NCBI RefSeq assembly: GCF_028898945.1
Contig: NZ_CP118607.1
Span: 4,698,001 to 4,762,000, forward strand
Source: Pseudomonas sp. PSKL.D1
GTDB taxonomy: Bacteria > Pseudomonadota > Gammaproteobacteria > Pseudomonadales > Pseudomonadaceae
Reading direction: 5' to 3'
Length of the DNA: 64,000 nucleotides
The notes under the pieces are model-generated. The model was not told the origin of the DNA and did no database searches. It saw only the letters and a list, made by a program, of their open reading frames with translations. Made by a program: the position numbers and the translations under genes. Below are positions 53,336 to 64,000 of this stretch, in pieces. Every line of letters begins with the position of its first letter. Position 1 is the stretch's first letter.

Positions 53336-54457
53336 ATGTCCGAAACACTGCAAAAGACCCCGCTGCACACCCTGCACCTGGAACTGGGTGCCCGCATGGT
53401 GCCGTTCGCTGGCTTCGACATGCCGGTGCAATACCCGCTTGGCGTACTCAAGGAACACCTGCATACCCGTGAACAGGCCGGCCTGTTCGATGTCTCGCAC
53501 ATGGGCCAGATCGTGCTGCGCGGCAGCGATGCAGCCAAGGCACTGGAAAGCCTCGTGCCAGTGGACATCATGGACTTGCCGGTAGGCATGCAGCGCTACG
53601 CCATGTTCACCAATGAACAGGGCGGTATCCTCGATGACCTGATGGTCGCCAACCTGGGAGACGACACGTTGTTCCTGGTGGTGAATGCCGCCTGCAAGGA
53701 CCAGGACCTGGCGCATCTGCAAAAGCACATCGGCAACCGCTGCGACGTTCAGCCACTGTTCGAGGCGCGCGCCCTGCTCGCCCTGCAAGGCCCGGCGGCG
53801 GCCACGGTACTCGAGCGCCTGGCACCGGAAGTGGCCGGCATGACCTTCATGCAGTTCCGCCCCGTGTCGCTGCTGGGTGAAGACTGCTACGTGAGCCGCT
53901 CGGGCTACACCGGTGAAGATGGTTACGAGATTTCGGTACCCGTTAAAGCCGCCGAAGCGCTGGCCCGCCGCCTGCTGGCCGAGCCTGAAGTGCAACCCAT
54001 CGGCCTGGGCGCCCGCGATTCACTGCGCCTGGAAGCCGGGCTGTGCCTCTACGGCCATGACATGGACACCCACACCACACCGATCGAGGCCAGCCTGCTC
54101 TGGGCCATTTCCAAGGCACGACGCGCCGACGGTGTGCGTGCTGGCGGTTTCCCGGGTGCTGAGCAGGTTTTTGCGCAACAGCAAAAAGGTGTCAAACGCA
54201 AACGTGTTGGCTTGCTGCCTCAAGAGCGCACGCCAGTGCGAGAAGGCGCCGAAATTGTCGATGCGCAGGGCACAATTGTGGGCAAAGTGTGCAGCGGAGG
54301 TTTTGGCCCGACGCTCGGCGCACCGGTTGCCATGGGTTATGTCGATATCGAACATAGCGCAATCGACACGCCGTTGTTTGCAGTGGTGCGTGGAAAGAAC
54401 GTTGCCTTGAAAGTCAGCAAAATGCCTTTTGTTCCACAACGTTACTATCGCGGTTGA
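53336..54457 (+). CDS. gcvT: Glycine cleavage system T protein (aminomethyltransferase)
   Basis: A 373-residue enzyme transferring the methylene group to tetrahydrofolate and releasing ammonia. Motifs: [21 protein letters not shown] near 20-40, [10 protein letters not shown] near 50, and [10 protein letters not shown] near 190; [17 protein letters not shown] near 222 is the folate-site signature. AAGGAG precedes ATG 53336. Last gene of the operon; a terminator hairpin follows. Confidence 0.96.
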   Translation: MSETLQKTPLHTLHLELGARMVPFAGFDMPVQYPLGVLKEHLHTREQAGLFDVSHMGQIVLRGSDAAKALESLVPVDIMDLPVGMQRYAMFTNEQGGILDDLMVANLGDDTLFLVVNAACKDQDLAHLQKHIGNRCDVQPLFEARALLALQGPAAATVLERLAPEVAGMTFMQFRPVSLLGEDCYVSRSGYTGEDGYEISVPVKAAEALARRLLAEPEVQPIGLGARDSLRLEAGLCLYGHDMDTHTTPIEASLLWAISKARRADGVRAGGFPGAEQVFAQQQKGVKRKRVGLLPQERTPVREGAEIVDAQGTIVGKVCSGGFGPTLGAPVAMGYVDIEHSAIDTPLFAVVRGKNVALKVSKMPFVPQRYYRG

Positions 54458-54525
54458 ATGCACCGTCTGAGGTTTGACGGCAGGTTTTGTCTATTCGATT
54501 TCGAACCTGCCCAATAACTTTTGAA

Positions 54526-54558
54526 CATGGCGCCAGGCCAGGCGCCATGCCGTTTTCG
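54526..54558 (+). terminator. Terminator of gcv operon
   Basis: CATGGCGCC-AGGCCA-GGCGCCATG followed by CCGTTTTC, 69 bases past the gcvT stop. Nine-bp perfect stem with a short T-run. Confidence 0.7.
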
Positions 54559-54811
54559 ACAAATTGGTCGGTTATCGGAAAAAGGCTGATTTTCCATACG
54601 ACCAAGGGCTTGTTTTTAGCTTGGGAGTTGGCGTAGAGTCACTGCACTGTGTTTGCATGGGTCGCAACAGTTCGTGACCTGGGCCAGTAGCCGCAATCTG
54701 CTACAACCCGTTCGACGTCTCTTACTTTCCTGCAACCCAGCCCAGTATGCTTTCGCTTGATAACGCGAAAGTAACTGTCATTAAATTTTAAGTTTCATAG
54801 GAAATAAGACA
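54559..54811 (+). promoter_or_regulatory. Upstream and 5'-leader region of cspA
   Basis: No ORF. A possible promoter is TTGTTT (54610-54615), 18 bases, TAGAGT (54634-54639), which would give a leader of about 165 bases. The leader contains a hairpin CTTTCGC/GCGAAAG (54750-54771) and ends in AAGTTTCATAGGAAATAAGAC with AGGA near the start. Long structured leaders are typical of cold-shock genes. Confidence 0.5.
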
Positions 54812-55024
54812 ATGGCTGAGCGTCAGAACGGTACCGTCAAGTGGTTCAATGACGAAAAAGGTTACGGCTTCATCACCCCAGAAAGCGGTCCGGATCTGTT
54901 CGTGCACTTCCGCGCTATCCAAGGCAACGGCTTCAAGAGCCTGAAAGAAGGCCAGAAAGTGACCTTCGTTGCCGTTCAAGGCCAAAAAGGCATGCAGGCT
55001 GACGAAGTACAGCCAGAAGCCTGA
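54812..55024 (+). CDS. cspA: Cold-shock domain protein
   Basis: A 70-residue single-domain RNA/DNA chaperone with RNP1 KGYGFITPE and RNP2 LFVHFRAI. The five-strand OB fold melts secondary structure in nucleic acids. AGGA lies 8-10 bases before ATG 54812. A strong terminator follows. Confidence 0.96.
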   Translation: MAERQNGTVKWFNDEKGYGFITPESGPDLFVHFRAIQGNGFKSLKEGQKVTFVAVQGQKGMQADEVQPEA

Positions 55025-55038
55025 TTTTCCGAATGAAA

Positions 55039-55070
55039 GAGCCCCTGTGTTGACCCACAGGGGCTTTTTT
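55039..55070 (+). terminator. Rho-independent terminator of cspA
   Basis: AGCCCCTGTG, loop, CACAGGGGCT and then TTTTT, 14 bases past the stop. Confidence 0.92.
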
Positions 55071-55119
55071 GTGCGCGCAATTCCATAGAATGGGCTTTTG
55101 CCAACAGGAGCTGCCACGC

Positions 55120-55608
55120 ATGCCCAAGCCTGTACTTAGCCCGCAGGGTGATTTTCCGCCGGTCGGCCTGGGTCGACGTTCGGCTGCCATGTTTTACGAC
55201 TTCCTGCTTTGCACAGCGCTTTTGATCGTCACGGCGGGCGCTTACAAGATGATTCAGATGGCAATCATCGGTGAGGCCAGAATGCGTGAGCTTACCGAGG
55301 CAGGCGCACTGGATGGCGACCCACTGCTGTCGACGGTGCTGCTGTTTGCGTTGTTTGGTTTTTTTGCCAAGTTCTGGACCCATGGCGGGCAGACGCTGGG
55401 CATGCAGGTGTGGGGGGTGCGGGTTCAGAACGCTGATGGCAGCGCGATCAGCCTGTGGCAGGCGTTGTTGCGCTTTGTGGTGTCGATTGCTTCATGGCTG
55501 TGCCTGGGGTTGGGCTTCTTATGGTCGCTGATCGACAAGCGCAAGCGGGGGTGGCATGACATCTATTCGGATACCCAGCTGGTGCGGGTGCCGAAACAGA
55601 AAAAGTAA
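55120..55608 (+). CDS. RDD-family membrane protein
   Basis: A 162-residue inner-membrane protein of the RDD family, with helices at about 24-46, 75-95 and 120-140. Conserved features are GRRSAAMFYDFLLCTALLI (Arg/Asp of the RDD motif near 25-30), HGGQTLGMQVWGVRV near 97 and KRKRGWHDIYSDTQLVRVP at the C-terminus. RDD proteins may act in ion transport or stress, but this one is uncharacterised. AGGAG precedes ATG 55120. Confidence 0.85.
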   Translation: MPKPVLSPQGDFPPVGLGRRSAAMFYDFLLCTALLIVTAGAYKMIQMAIIGEARMRELTEAGALDGDPLLSTVLLFALFGFFAKFWTHGGQTLGMQVWGVRVQNADGSAISLWQALLRFVVSIASWLCLGLGFLWSLIDKRKRGWHDIYSDTQLVRVPKQKK

Positions 55609-55615
55609 ACATTAT

Positions 55616-55705
55616 GGGGCCGCTGCGCAGCCCATCGCGGATAAATCCGCTCCTACAAGGTCGTGTAGGAGCGGATTTATCCGCGATGGGTCGCAAAGCG
55701 GCCCC
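55616..55705. repeat. REP pair (inverted), copy 4
   Basis: Left arm 42 bases identical to copy 3's left arm; the right arm matches except in its outer ten bases. Loop AGGTCG. It lies between convergent rdd and lptG genes. Confidence 0.88.
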
Positions 55706-55719
55706 AGCATTCTTAAGGG

Positions 55720-56781
55720 CTACCCTGCCCTACGCAACATCCACACACCCGCCAAGGCACAAATACCCGCCGGTATCACCACCGCCAACAACGGCGGGAA
55801 GCCAAACACCTGGCTCGAAGGCCCAAGCAGGTCGCCAGCAATACGGAACACGAAGCCCACCAGTACGCCAGTGAACACCCGCTGCCCCAACGTCACCGAA
55901 CGCAACGGGCCGAAGATGAAGGATATCGCCATCAGCACCAGCGCCGCGGTAACCGCTGGCTGCAACACCTTGGTCCAGAACGCCAGCCAGTAGCGCGAGT
56001 TGTTCAGGCCCTGGTCCGACAGGTAGTGGATGTAGTCCCACAGCCCGGTGATCGACAGCGACTCTGGTGCCAACACCACTGTATTCAGCAACTGCGGCGT
56101 CACCGAAACGTCCCAGCGCTCTTCAGGGGCCTTCACCACTTCGGTGTGGTCACCACGGAAGAAGGTGGTGCTGACATCGCTGAGCAGCCAGTGATCCTGG
56201 TTGTACTGCGCACGACGAGCAAAGCTTGAGGTAACGATCTTGCGCTCGTCGTCAAAGCGGTAACGAGTAACGCCCAGCAGCAGGCCGTTGGGCTGTACCG
56301 AGTTGATGTGCACGAACTCTTCGCCCTGGCGGTGCCACATGCCGCGCTTGGAGCTCTGCGCCTCCCCGCCGCCCTGCGCCAGCGAACGGTCTGCCTGGGC
56401 CTTGTTCTCGGTGGCAGGTGCAACGTACTCGCCAATCAGCACGCCAGCCAGCATCAAAACCAGCATTGGCTTCATCACCGCCCAGACGATTCGGCCGATG
56501 GAAACACCCGCGGCACGCATGATGGTCAGTTCGCTGCTGCTTGCCAGGCTGCCCAGGCCGATCAGGCAGCCGATCAGGGCGGCCATCGGCAGCATTTCGT
56601 ACAAGCGACGCGGCGCGGTCAACAGGACGAAATTGCCTGCTTCGAGCACGGTGTAAGTGTCGCTCAGGTCGCTCATCTCATCGATGAAGGCGAACAGCGA
56701 GGCCAGGCCAAGAATGATGCCCAGCACGGCCAGAATGGCCAGTAGCACGCTCTGGCCGATATAGCGGTCCAGCTTAGCCAT
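55720..56781 (-). CDS. lptG: LPS export permease LptG
   Basis: A 353-residue inner-membrane protein of the LptBFGC complex that extracts LPS from the inner membrane. N-terminal helices (IGQSVLLAILAVLGIILGLA) and C-terminal helices flank a periplasmic jellyroll region; LMAISFIFGPLRSVTLGQRVFTG near 290 is conserved. ATG 56781 (MAKLDRYIGQS) overlaps lptF by eight bases. It is translated after lptF. Confidence 0.94.
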   Translation of the reverse strand: MAKLDRYIGQSVLLAILAVLGIILGLASLFAFIDEMSDLSDTYTVLEAGNFVLLTAPRRLYEMLPMAALIGCLIGLGSLASSSELTIMRAAGVSIGRIVWAVMKPMLVLMLAGVLIGEYVAPATENKAQADRSLAQGGGEAQSSKRGMWHRQGEEFVHINSVQPNGLLLGVTRYRFDDERKIVTSSFARRAQYNQDHWLLSDVSTTFFRGDHTEVVKAPEERWDVSVTPQLLNTVVLAPESLSITGLWDYIHYLSDQGLNNSRYWLAFWTKVLQPAVTAALVLMAISFIFGPLRSVTLGQRVFTGVLVGFVFRIAGDLLGPSSQVFGFPPLLAVVIPAGICALAGVWMLRRAG

Positions 56782-57889
56782 GGGCCACCTCCGCACGGCG
56801 GGCGGCGCGCTTGAGGCGCAGCGGCTCCCAGTACATCAGCGCAAGGCCGATCAGCAGGAACAGGCCGTGGACCCACCACATGCCCAGGGCGATCGGCAGT
56901 TTGCCCTTCTCCAGAGCACCGCGAACAGAAATCAGCATTGTCAGGTAAGCCATGTACAGAAGGATGGCCGGCAGCAGCTTGAGGAAGCGGCCCTGGCGCG
57001 GGTTGACCTTGGCCAGCGGTACCGCCAGCAGGGTCACGATAAACACCAGGATCGGCAGCGAAAGGCGCCATTGCAGCTCGGCGCGCTCGCGCAGGCCGTC
57101 ATGGCCGAACAGCTGCGAAGTCGGGATGGCTTCACGCTCGGTGACTTCTTCGCTGACTTCAGGCTTGGGCAACAGCACGCCGTAAGTGTCGTACTTGATC
57201 GCACGATAGTCGGCGGCACCGGGGTTGCCGTCGTACCGGTAGCCGTTCTGCAGCACCAGGTAACGGTTGCCGTCGGCCTGCACTTCCTGATGGCCTTTCT
57301 CGGCGACCAGCACCGACGGTGCGCGGTCCTTGGTCTTGTCCTGGTTGAAGCGTTTCTCGGAGATGAACACGCCGCCGAGGTTGCTGCGGTCGTCCGACAG
57401 CTCTTCGGTGTAGGTGACCCGTGAACCGTCGCGCAGGGTTTGGAAGCGGCCCGGCACCAGAGTATCAAACTCGGTCAGGGCATCCTGCTGGCCGATGATC
57501 TGCTGCACCTGTGCCACGCCCAGCGGGGCGAGGCTAAGGCTCAGCCATGCCACCAGCAGTGCAACCAGGGCCGCCGGCGCCATGGTCATGCCCAGCAGGC
57601 GCTGCTGGCTCATGCCGGTAGCCGACAGCACGGTCATTTCGCTTTCCAGGTACAAACGGCCATAGGCCAGCAAGATTCCCAGGAACAGGCCCAGCGGCAG
57701 GATCAACTGCAGGAAGCCGGGCAAGCGGAAGCCCATGATCAGGAACAGCACGCTCGGGTCGAGCACGCCCTGGGCCGCCTGGGCCAGGTATTTGATGAAG
57801 CGCCCGCTCATGATGATCACCAGCAGCACGGCGCTGACGGCGCTCAAGGTCAGCAAGACCTCGCGGGACAGATAACGAAAGACGATCAA
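56774..57889 (-). CDS. lptF: LPS export permease LptF
   Basis: A 371-residue partner of LptG, with the N-terminal IVFRYLSREVLLTLSAVSAV and six helices around a periplasmic domain (about 105-255). The start is TTG 57889, because AGGAG lies eight bases upstream and the family N-terminus starts right there; a GTG three codons earlier would sit on the ribosome site. The divergent pepA starts 290 bases away. Order lptF-lptG with pepA divergent is typical of gammaproteobacteria. Confidence 0.93.
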   Translation of the reverse strand: MIVFRYLSREVLLTLSAVSAVLLVIIMSGRFIKYLAQAAQGVLDPSVLFLIMGFRLPGFLQLILPLGLFLGILLAYGRLYLESEMTVLSATGMSQQRLLGMTMAPAALVALLVAWLSLSLAPLGVAQVQQIIGQQDALTEFDTLVPGRFQTLRDGSRVTYTEELSDDRSNLGGVFISEKRFNQDKTKDRAPSVLVAEKGHQEVQADGNRYLVLQNGYRYDGNPGAADYRAIKYDTYGVLLPKPEVSEEVTEREAIPTSQLFGHDGLRERAELQWRLSLPILVFIVTLLAVPLAKVNPRQGRFLKLLPAILLYMAYLTMLISVRGALEKGKLPIALGMWWVHGLFLLIGLALMYWEPLRLKRAARRAEVAHG

Positions 57890-58037
57890 ACCAGACACTC
57901 CTGGGTTGTCAGGGGCGGACTGCCAAACAATGGCTTTCGACAGCCAAGACCTAGGCCGGTTCGCCAAAAGCGAACCTCCATGTAAAGTGCGCGCATTATC
58001 CTGTGATTGGCAGCGCCTGTCACTTGGCCGCGCATGA

Positions 58038-59672
<1,635 letters not shown>

Positions 59673-59721
59673 TGCCCTGAGCCGGTGGCACCGCCAGTGC
59701 CACCGGCCGGCAGACCGAACC

Positions 59722-60150
59722 ATGAGCAAAGTCGACTTCTACATCCTGCCCACCGATTCCTTGTCGGCGCGGCTGGACTTCGCCTGCAAGCTGTGTGAAA
59801 AGGCCTGGCGCCTCGGCCACAAGGTTTACTTGCATTGCCAGGACGCCGAGCAGCGCAGCGAGCTGGACCAACGCCTGTGGCGCTTCAAGGGCGAAGCGTT
59901 CGTACCTCACGATCTGGCCGAAACCCATGCCGACGCAACCGTCGCCCTGGGCCTTGCAGACACGGCCGGGGAGCACCGCGACCTGCTGATCAACCTGGGC
60001 GCCGATGTGCCGGGGTTTGTCGGCCAGTTCGAGCGGGTGGCCGAAATCGTGGTGGAAGATCCGACCATTCGCCAATCGGCCCGCGAGCGATTCCGTTTCT
60101 ACCGTGAACAGGGCTATGCTCTGCAAGACCACCGCTTACAGCGACTTTGA
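59722..60150 (+). CDS. holC: DNA polymerase III chi subunit
   Basis: A 142-residue clamp-loader accessory protein, binding single-strand-binding protein and linking it to HolD/clamp loader. N-terminal KVDFYILPTDSLSARLDFAC and the internal LCEKAWRLGHKVYLHCQDAE, LLINLGADVPGFVGQFERVA match the family. It follows pepA by 49 bases, the usual pepA-holC-valS order. Confidence 0.94.
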   Translation: MSKVDFYILPTDSLSARLDFACKLCEKAWRLGHKVYLHCQDAEQRSELDQRLWRFKGEAFVPHDLAETHADATVALGLADTAGEHRDLLINLGADVPGFVGQFERVAEIVVEDPTIRQSARERFRFYREQGYALQDHRLQRL

Positions 60151-60155
60151 CGACG

Positions 60156-60506
60156 ATGGACAAGCCTTCCCTACCCGATTCCGCCCATTTGCTCGACGAC
60201 CTGGAGTCCATTCGCCAGTTGTTGGGCGATGCCGACCTTCAACCGCCGCTACTGACCGAAACGGTCGAGCAGATACCCCTGTTGCTGGATGAGCCTGCAG
60301 GCAACCCGCCAGCACCGGCCCCGGTCGTCGAAGAAGACCCGCAGACCCGCCGCCAGGACACCCTGCTGCACCTGGAAAGCGAGCTGCGTGCCGCGGCCCA
60401 GATGATCATGCAGGACGTGATCAACGACTTCACCCCGCACATCGAAACCGAGATCAAACGCCGCCTGGATGCGCGGATCGAGCGGTTGATCAAGCGGTCG
60501 GAGTAA
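60156..60506 (+). CDS. Conserved small protein between holC and valS
   Basis: A 116-residue acidic protein starting MDKPSLPDSAHLLDDLESIR. The N-terminal half is Pro/Glu-rich and low in complexity; the C-terminal half (HLESELRAAAQMIMQDVIND and on to ARIERLIKR) is a predicted amphipathic or coiled-coil helix. I recognise no named domain. Five bases separate it from holC; a TTG three codons earlier overlaps holC and is less likely. Confidence 0.75.
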   Translation: MDKPSLPDSAHLLDDLESIRQLLGDADLQPPLLTETVEQIPLLLDEPAGNPPAPAPVVEEDPQTRRQDTLLHLESELRAAAQMIMQDVINDFTPHIETEIKRRLDARIERLIKRSE

Positions 60507-60525
60507 CATCCGAGGGATCGAGTAG

Positions 60526-60573
60526 CCTGCAGGAGCGGCCTTGTGTCGCGAAAGGGCTGCAAAGCAGCACCCG
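60526..60573. repeat. Single REP-like element
   Basis: CCTGCAGGAGCGGCCTTGTG followed by TCGCGAAAGGGCTGCAAAGC, a lone copy of the second repeat type (AGGAGCGGCCTTG) that is paired at 63.5 kb. Confidence 0.55.
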
Positions 60574-60647
60574 GCCTGTCGCCTAAACCCTGTGCCTTCG
60601 TTATACTTTTCGGCTTTCCCGAATAAATGCACAGGGTCCCGCCGCGC

Positions 60648-63494
60648 ATGGATAAGACCTACCAGCCGCACGCCATCGAAACTTCCTGGTACAACACCTG
60701 GGAGTCCGAAAACTATTTCGCTCCACAAGGTGCAGGTGAGTCCTACACCATCATGATCCCGCCACCGAACGTGACGGGCAGCCTGCACATGGGCCACGGC
60801 TTCAACAACGCGATCATGGACGCCCTGATCCGTTTCCGCCGCATGCAAGGCCGCGACACCCTGTGGCAGCCAGGCACCGACCACGCCGGTATCGCCACCC
60901 AGATGCTGGTCGAGCGCCAGCTCGAAGCCAAAGGCCAGAACCGCCACGACCTGGGCCGTGAAGCCTTCCTCGACAAAGTCTGGGAATGGAAAGAGCAGTC
61001 CGGCGGCAACATCAGCCGTCAAATTCGCCGCCTGGGTTCGTCCGTAGACTGGAGCCGCGAACGCTTCACCATGGACGACGGCCTGTCCGAAGCGGTGAAA
61101 GAAGCCTTTGTGCGCCTGCACGAGGACGGCCTGATCTACCGCGGCAAGCGCCTGGTCAACTGGGACACCAAGCTGCACACGGCCATCTCCGACCTCGAAG
61201 TGGAAAACCACGACGAGAAAGGCCACCTGTGGAACCTGCGCTACCCGCTGGCCGACGGCGCGAAAACCGCCGAAGGCAAAGACCACCTGGTCGTCGCCAC
61301 CACCCGCCCGGAAACCCTGCTGGGTGACGCCGCCGTTGCCGTCAACCCGAACGACGAGCGCTACCAGGCCCTGATCGGCAAGTTTGTCGAGCTGCCGCTG
61401 GTCGGCCGCCGCATCCCGATCATCGCCGACGACTACTGCGACCCGGAATTCGGCACTGGCTGCGTGAAGATCACCCCGGCCCACGACTTCAACGACTATG
61501 AAGTCGGCAAGCGCCACAACCTGCCACTGCTGAACATCTTCGACAAGAATGCCCTGGTGCTGTCCGCCGCCCAGGCTTTCAACCTCGACGGCAGCGTCAA
61601 CGAACAGTTCGACACCTCGCTGCCTGCCCAGTACGCCGGCCTCGACCGCTTCGTTGCGCGCAAGCAGATCGTTGCCGACCTGGACGCACAAGGCCTGCTG
61701 GTAAGCATCGACGACCACGCCCTGAAAGTGCCGAAGGGCGACCGTTCGGGCACCGTCATTGAGCCGTGGCTGACCGACCAGTGGTATGTCTCCACCAAGC
61801 CGCTGGCAGAGCCGGCCATTGCCGCCGTGGAAGACGGCCGCATCCAGTTCGTGCCCAAGCAGTACGAGAACATGTACTTCTCCTGGATGCGCGACATTCA
61901 GGACTGGTGCATCAGCCGCCAGCTGTGGTGGGGCCACCGCATCCCGGCGTGGTACGACGAGGCCGGCCAGGTCTATGTCGGCCGCAACGAGGAAGAAGTC
62001 CGCGCCAAGCACAACCTGGGTGCCGACGTAGTCCTGCGCCAGGATGACGACGTGCTCGACACCTGGTTCAGCTCAGGCCTGTGGACCTTCTCCACCTTGG
62101 GCTGGCCGGAGCAGACCGAGTTCCTGAAGAAATTCCACTCCACCGATGTGCTGGTGACCGGCTTCGACATCATCTTCTTCTGGGTTGCGCGCATGATCAT
62201 GCTGACCATGCACCTGATCAAGAACGAGGATGGCACCCCGCAGGTGCCGTTCAAGACCGTGTACGTGCACGGCCTGGTGCGCGATGGCCAGGGCCAGAAA
62301 ATGTCCAAGTCCAAGGGCAACGTCCTGGACCCGCTGGACATCGTCGACGGCATCACCCTCGACGCCCTGCTGGAAAAGCGCACCAGCGGCATGATGCAGC
62401 CAAAACTGGCCGAGAAGATCGCCAAGCAGACCATGGCCGAATTCCCGGAGGGCATCGCCAGCTATGGCACCGACGCCCTGCGCTTCACCTTCTGCTCGCT
62501 GGCGTCCACTGGCCGCGACATCAAGTTCGACATGGGCCGCGTCGAAGGCTACCGCAACTTCTGCAACAAGATCTGGAACGCCGCCCGTTACGTGCTGGAC
62601 AAGGGTGAAGACTGCGGCCAGAACGGCGAAGCCTACGAGCTGTCGCTGGCCGACCGCTGGATCATCTCGCAGCTGCAACGCACTGAAGCCGAAGTGACCC
62701 GCCAGCTGGAGCAGTTCCGCTTCGACCTGGCCAGCCAGGCCCTGTACGAGTTCATCTGGAACCAGTACTGCGACTGGTACCTGGAGCTGTCCAAGCCTGT
62801 GCTGTGGGACGAAAACGCCCCGGTCGAGCGTGCTCGCGGCACCCGTCGCACCTTGGTGCGCGTGCTGGAAGTGGCGCTGCGCCTGGCTCACCCGTTCATG
62901 CCGTTCATCACCGAAGAAATCTGGCAGCGCATCGCACCGCTGGCAGGCATCGAAGGCAAGACCATCATGTTGCAACCTTGGCCAGTGGCCAATGAAGCGC
63001 GCATCGATGCAGGCGCCGAGGGTGATATCGAGTGGCTCAAGGAGCTGATGGTCGGCCTGCGCAACATCCGCGCCGAAATGAACATCGGCCCGGGCAAGCC
63101 ACTGCCGCTGTTCCTGAAGAATGCCAACGCCGACGACCAGCGTCGCCTGCAGGAAAACGAAGCCCTGCTGAAGAAACTGGCCAAGGTTGAATCGTTCACC
63201 GTGCTGGGTGAAGCGGATGAAGCGCCGCTGTCGGCGACCGCACTGGTTGGCGACCTGCAGGTGCTGGTACCGATGGCCGGCCTGATCGACAAAGATGCCG
63301 AGCTGGCGCGCCTGAACAAGGAAATTCAGCGCCTGCAAGGCGAAGTGGCACGTGTGGGCGGCAAGCTGTCCAACGCCGCGTTTGTCGATAAGGCACCGCC
63401 TGCGGTGATCGAGAAGGAGCGCGCCAAGCTGGCGGAGTCCGAGCAGGCGTTGGCGAACTTCACCGAGCAGCATGCGCGGATTGCGGCGCTGTAA
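60648..63494 (+). CDS. valS: Valyl-tRNA synthetase
   Basis: A 948-residue class I synthetase charging tRNA-Val. The HIGH variant is in [14 protein letters not shown] near 42-55, the KMSKS motif in [14 protein letters not shown] near 550, the editing domain lies between (about 190-340, [13 protein letters not shown]), and a C-terminal coiled coil ends the protein ([20 protein letters not shown]). ATG 60648 gives the family N-terminus [11 protein letters not shown]. Confidence 0.97.
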   Translation: MDKTYQPHAIETSWYNTWESENYFAPQGAGESYTIMIPPPNVTGSLHMGHGFNNAIMDALIRFRRMQGRDTLWQPGTDHAGIATQMLVERQLEAKGQNRHDLGREAFLDKVWEWKEQSGGNISRQIRRLGSSVDWSRERFTMDDGLSEAVKEAFVRLHEDGLIYRGKRLVNWDTKLHTAISDLEVENHDEKGHLWNLRYPLADGAKTAEGKDHLVVATTRPETLLGDAAVAVNPNDERYQALIGKFVELPLVGRRIPIIADDYCDPEFGTGCVKITPAHDFNDYEVGKRHNLPLLNIFDKNALVLSAAQAFNLDGSVNEQFDTSLPAQYAGLDRFVARKQIVADLDAQGLLVSIDDHALKVPKGDRSGTVIEPWLTDQWYVSTKPLAEPAIAAVEDGRIQFVPKQYENMYFSWMRDIQDWCISRQLWWGHRIPAWYDEAGQVYVGRNEEEVRAKHNLGADVVLRQDDDVLDTWFSSGLWTFSTLGWPEQTEFLKKFHSTDVLVTGFDIIFFWVARMIMLTMHLIKNEDGTPQVPFKTVYVHGLVRDGQGQKMSKSKGNVLDPLDIVDGITLDALLEKRTSGMMQPKLAEKIAKQTMAEFPEGIASYGTDALRFTFCSLASTGRDIKFDMGRVEGYRNFCNKIWNAARYVLDKGEDCGQNGEAYELSLADRWIISQLQRTEAEVTRQLEQFRFDLASQALYEFIWNQYCDWYLELSKPVLWDENAPVERARGTRRTLVRVLEVALRLAHPFMPFITEEIWQRIAPLAGIEGKTIMLQPWPVANEARIDAGAEGDIEWLKELMVGLRNIRAEMNIGPGKPLPLFLKNANADDQRRLQENEALLKKLAKVESFTVLGEADEAPLSATALVGDLQVLVPMAGLIDKDAELARLNKEIQRLQGEVARVGGKLSNAAFVDKAPPAVIEKERAKLAESEQALANFTEQHARIAAL

Positions 63495-63511
63495 ATACTT
63501 GATAGACCGCT

Positions 63512-63533
63512 GAGGCCGCTTCGCGGCCTTTTC
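63512..63533 (+). terminator. Terminator of valS
   Basis: GAGGCCGC-TTC-GCGGCCTT followed by TTCC, 18 bases past the stop. Confidence 0.75.
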
Positions 63534-63624
63534 CGACTGGTCCGGCGCCCCGGCAAGGCCGCTCTCCTACAGGGGATCGCATTCTTCTGCAGGAGCGGCC
63601 TTGCCGGGGCGCCGGACCGGTCGG
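63533..63624. repeat. Large inverted repeat, second REP type
   Basis: Two 32-base arms, complementary at 31 of 32 positions (outer CCGAC(T/C)GGTCCGGCGCCCCG, inner GCAAGGCCGCTC), with a 28-base loop. Different sequence class from the GGATAAATCC repeats. Confidence 0.8.
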
Positions 63625-63662
63625 AACGGGCTGCGCAGCAGCCCCAAAATCCGGACCCCACC

Positions 63663-64000
63663 ATGACCCAGAAACCCACCCTGCACCCGCGCAACCGCCA
63701 CCAGGGCCGCTACGACTTCCCCAGCCTGATCAAGGCCCACCCGGACCTGGCCCGCTTCACCATCACCAACCCCCACGGCAAACCCAGCATCGACTTCGCC
63801 AACCCCGAAGCCGTACGGGTGTTCAACCGTGCCCTGCTCAAGGCCCAGTACGGCATCCAGCATTGGGACATCCCGGCCGACTACCTGTGCCCGCCGATAC
63901 CTGGCCGCGCCGACTACATCCATGTGGCCGCCGACCTGCTGGCAGACGACAACGCAGGTGCAGTGCCCAAAGGTGCCCAGGTCAACGTTCTGGACATCGG
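63663..64000 (+). CDS. rlmF: 23S rRNA m6A1618 methyltransferase, N-terminal part
   Basis: An open frame of 112 codons running off the end. It begins [20 protein letters not shown] and continues with [59 protein letters not shown] and VNVLDI, the N-terminal pattern of RlmF (YbiN), which methylates A1618 of 23S rRNA. The catalytic NPPF motif lies beyond the window. GGACCCCACC is upstream without a clear ribosome site. Confidence 0.88.
   Translation, partial: MTQKPTLHPRNRHQGRYDFPSLIKAHPDLARFTITNPHGKPSIDFANPEAVRVFNRALLKAQYGIQHWDIPADYLCPPIPGRADYIHVAADLLADDNAGAVPKGAQVNVLDI

Noticed and set aside
60249..62012. 587-codon ORF opposite valS
   Set aside because: Shadow of valS; same reasons.

Overview
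The window is GC-rich chromosomal DNA whose gene content, codon use and intergenic repeats fit a fluorescent Pseudomonas of the P. putida group. The clearest markers are a complete glucose-uptake and Entner-Doudoroff (ED) locus controlled by HexR and GltR-type regulators, an arcDABC cluster, a gcvH-gcvP-sdaA-gcvT operon next to a GcsR-like activator, and paired REP repeats with the core GCGGATAAATCCGCTCCTAC. Coding is dense, and most long ORFs antisense to real genes are shadows of high-GC coding sequence.

Layout. 0-4.2 kb is a variable patch: a CumA-like multicopper oxidase, a truncated IclR effector domain, a small probable immunity gene, a polymorphic-toxin gene broken by an early in-frame TAA, and an IS5-type transposase remnant. 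4.2-13.2 kb is core: guaBA, a zinc-ribbon protein, a TauE-type exporter, xseA, an M23 peptidase, and leuA preceded by a leucine-rich leader peptide. At 13.2-14.0 kb is an insertion carrying a monalysin-like pore-forming toxin gene. 14.2-32.6 kb is the glucose superlocus: zwf-pgl-eda, divergent hexR, a mutarotase, oprB, gtsABCD, an AGE-family epimerase, a histidine kinase/response regulator pair, glk, edd and divergent gap. 32.7-38.3 kb is a heme uptake unit: ECF sigma factor under a Fur box, FecR-like anti-sigma, TonB-dependent receptor, heme oxygenase and a DUF454 membrane protein. 38.3-45.0 kb has two divergent arcD paralogues followed by arcABC. 45.5-54.5 kb is glycine/serine catabolism: GcsR-like activator, gltS, then gcvH-gcvP-sdaA-gcvT behind a sigma-54 promoter and three 18-bp operator repeats. 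54.8-64 kb is core again: a cold-shock protein, an RDD protein, lptFG, pepA, holC, valS and the start of rlmF.

How the parts work together. Glucose enters the periplasm through OprB, is bound by GtsA, imported by GtsBCD, phosphorylated by Glk and oxidised by Zwf/Pgl. Edd and Eda then split 6-phosphogluconate, and Gap processes the triose. TTGT-N7/8-ACAA operators lie in both the hexR/zwf and edd/gap intervals, so one repressor can coordinate the pathway. In the glycine locus, activator, operators and sigma-54 promoter are all visible, so the control circuit can be read directly.

Most notable findings: (i) a monalysin-family toxin whose best start leaves no room for the N-terminal propeptide; (ii) a toxin/immunity pair with the toxin interrupted at codon 19 and the immunity gene intact; (iii) a leuA leader ORF whose start nearly coincides with the predicted transcription start; (iv) perfect inverted repeats in the arcD-arcD interval; (v) a readable three-operator plus -24/-12 promoter upstream of gcvH.
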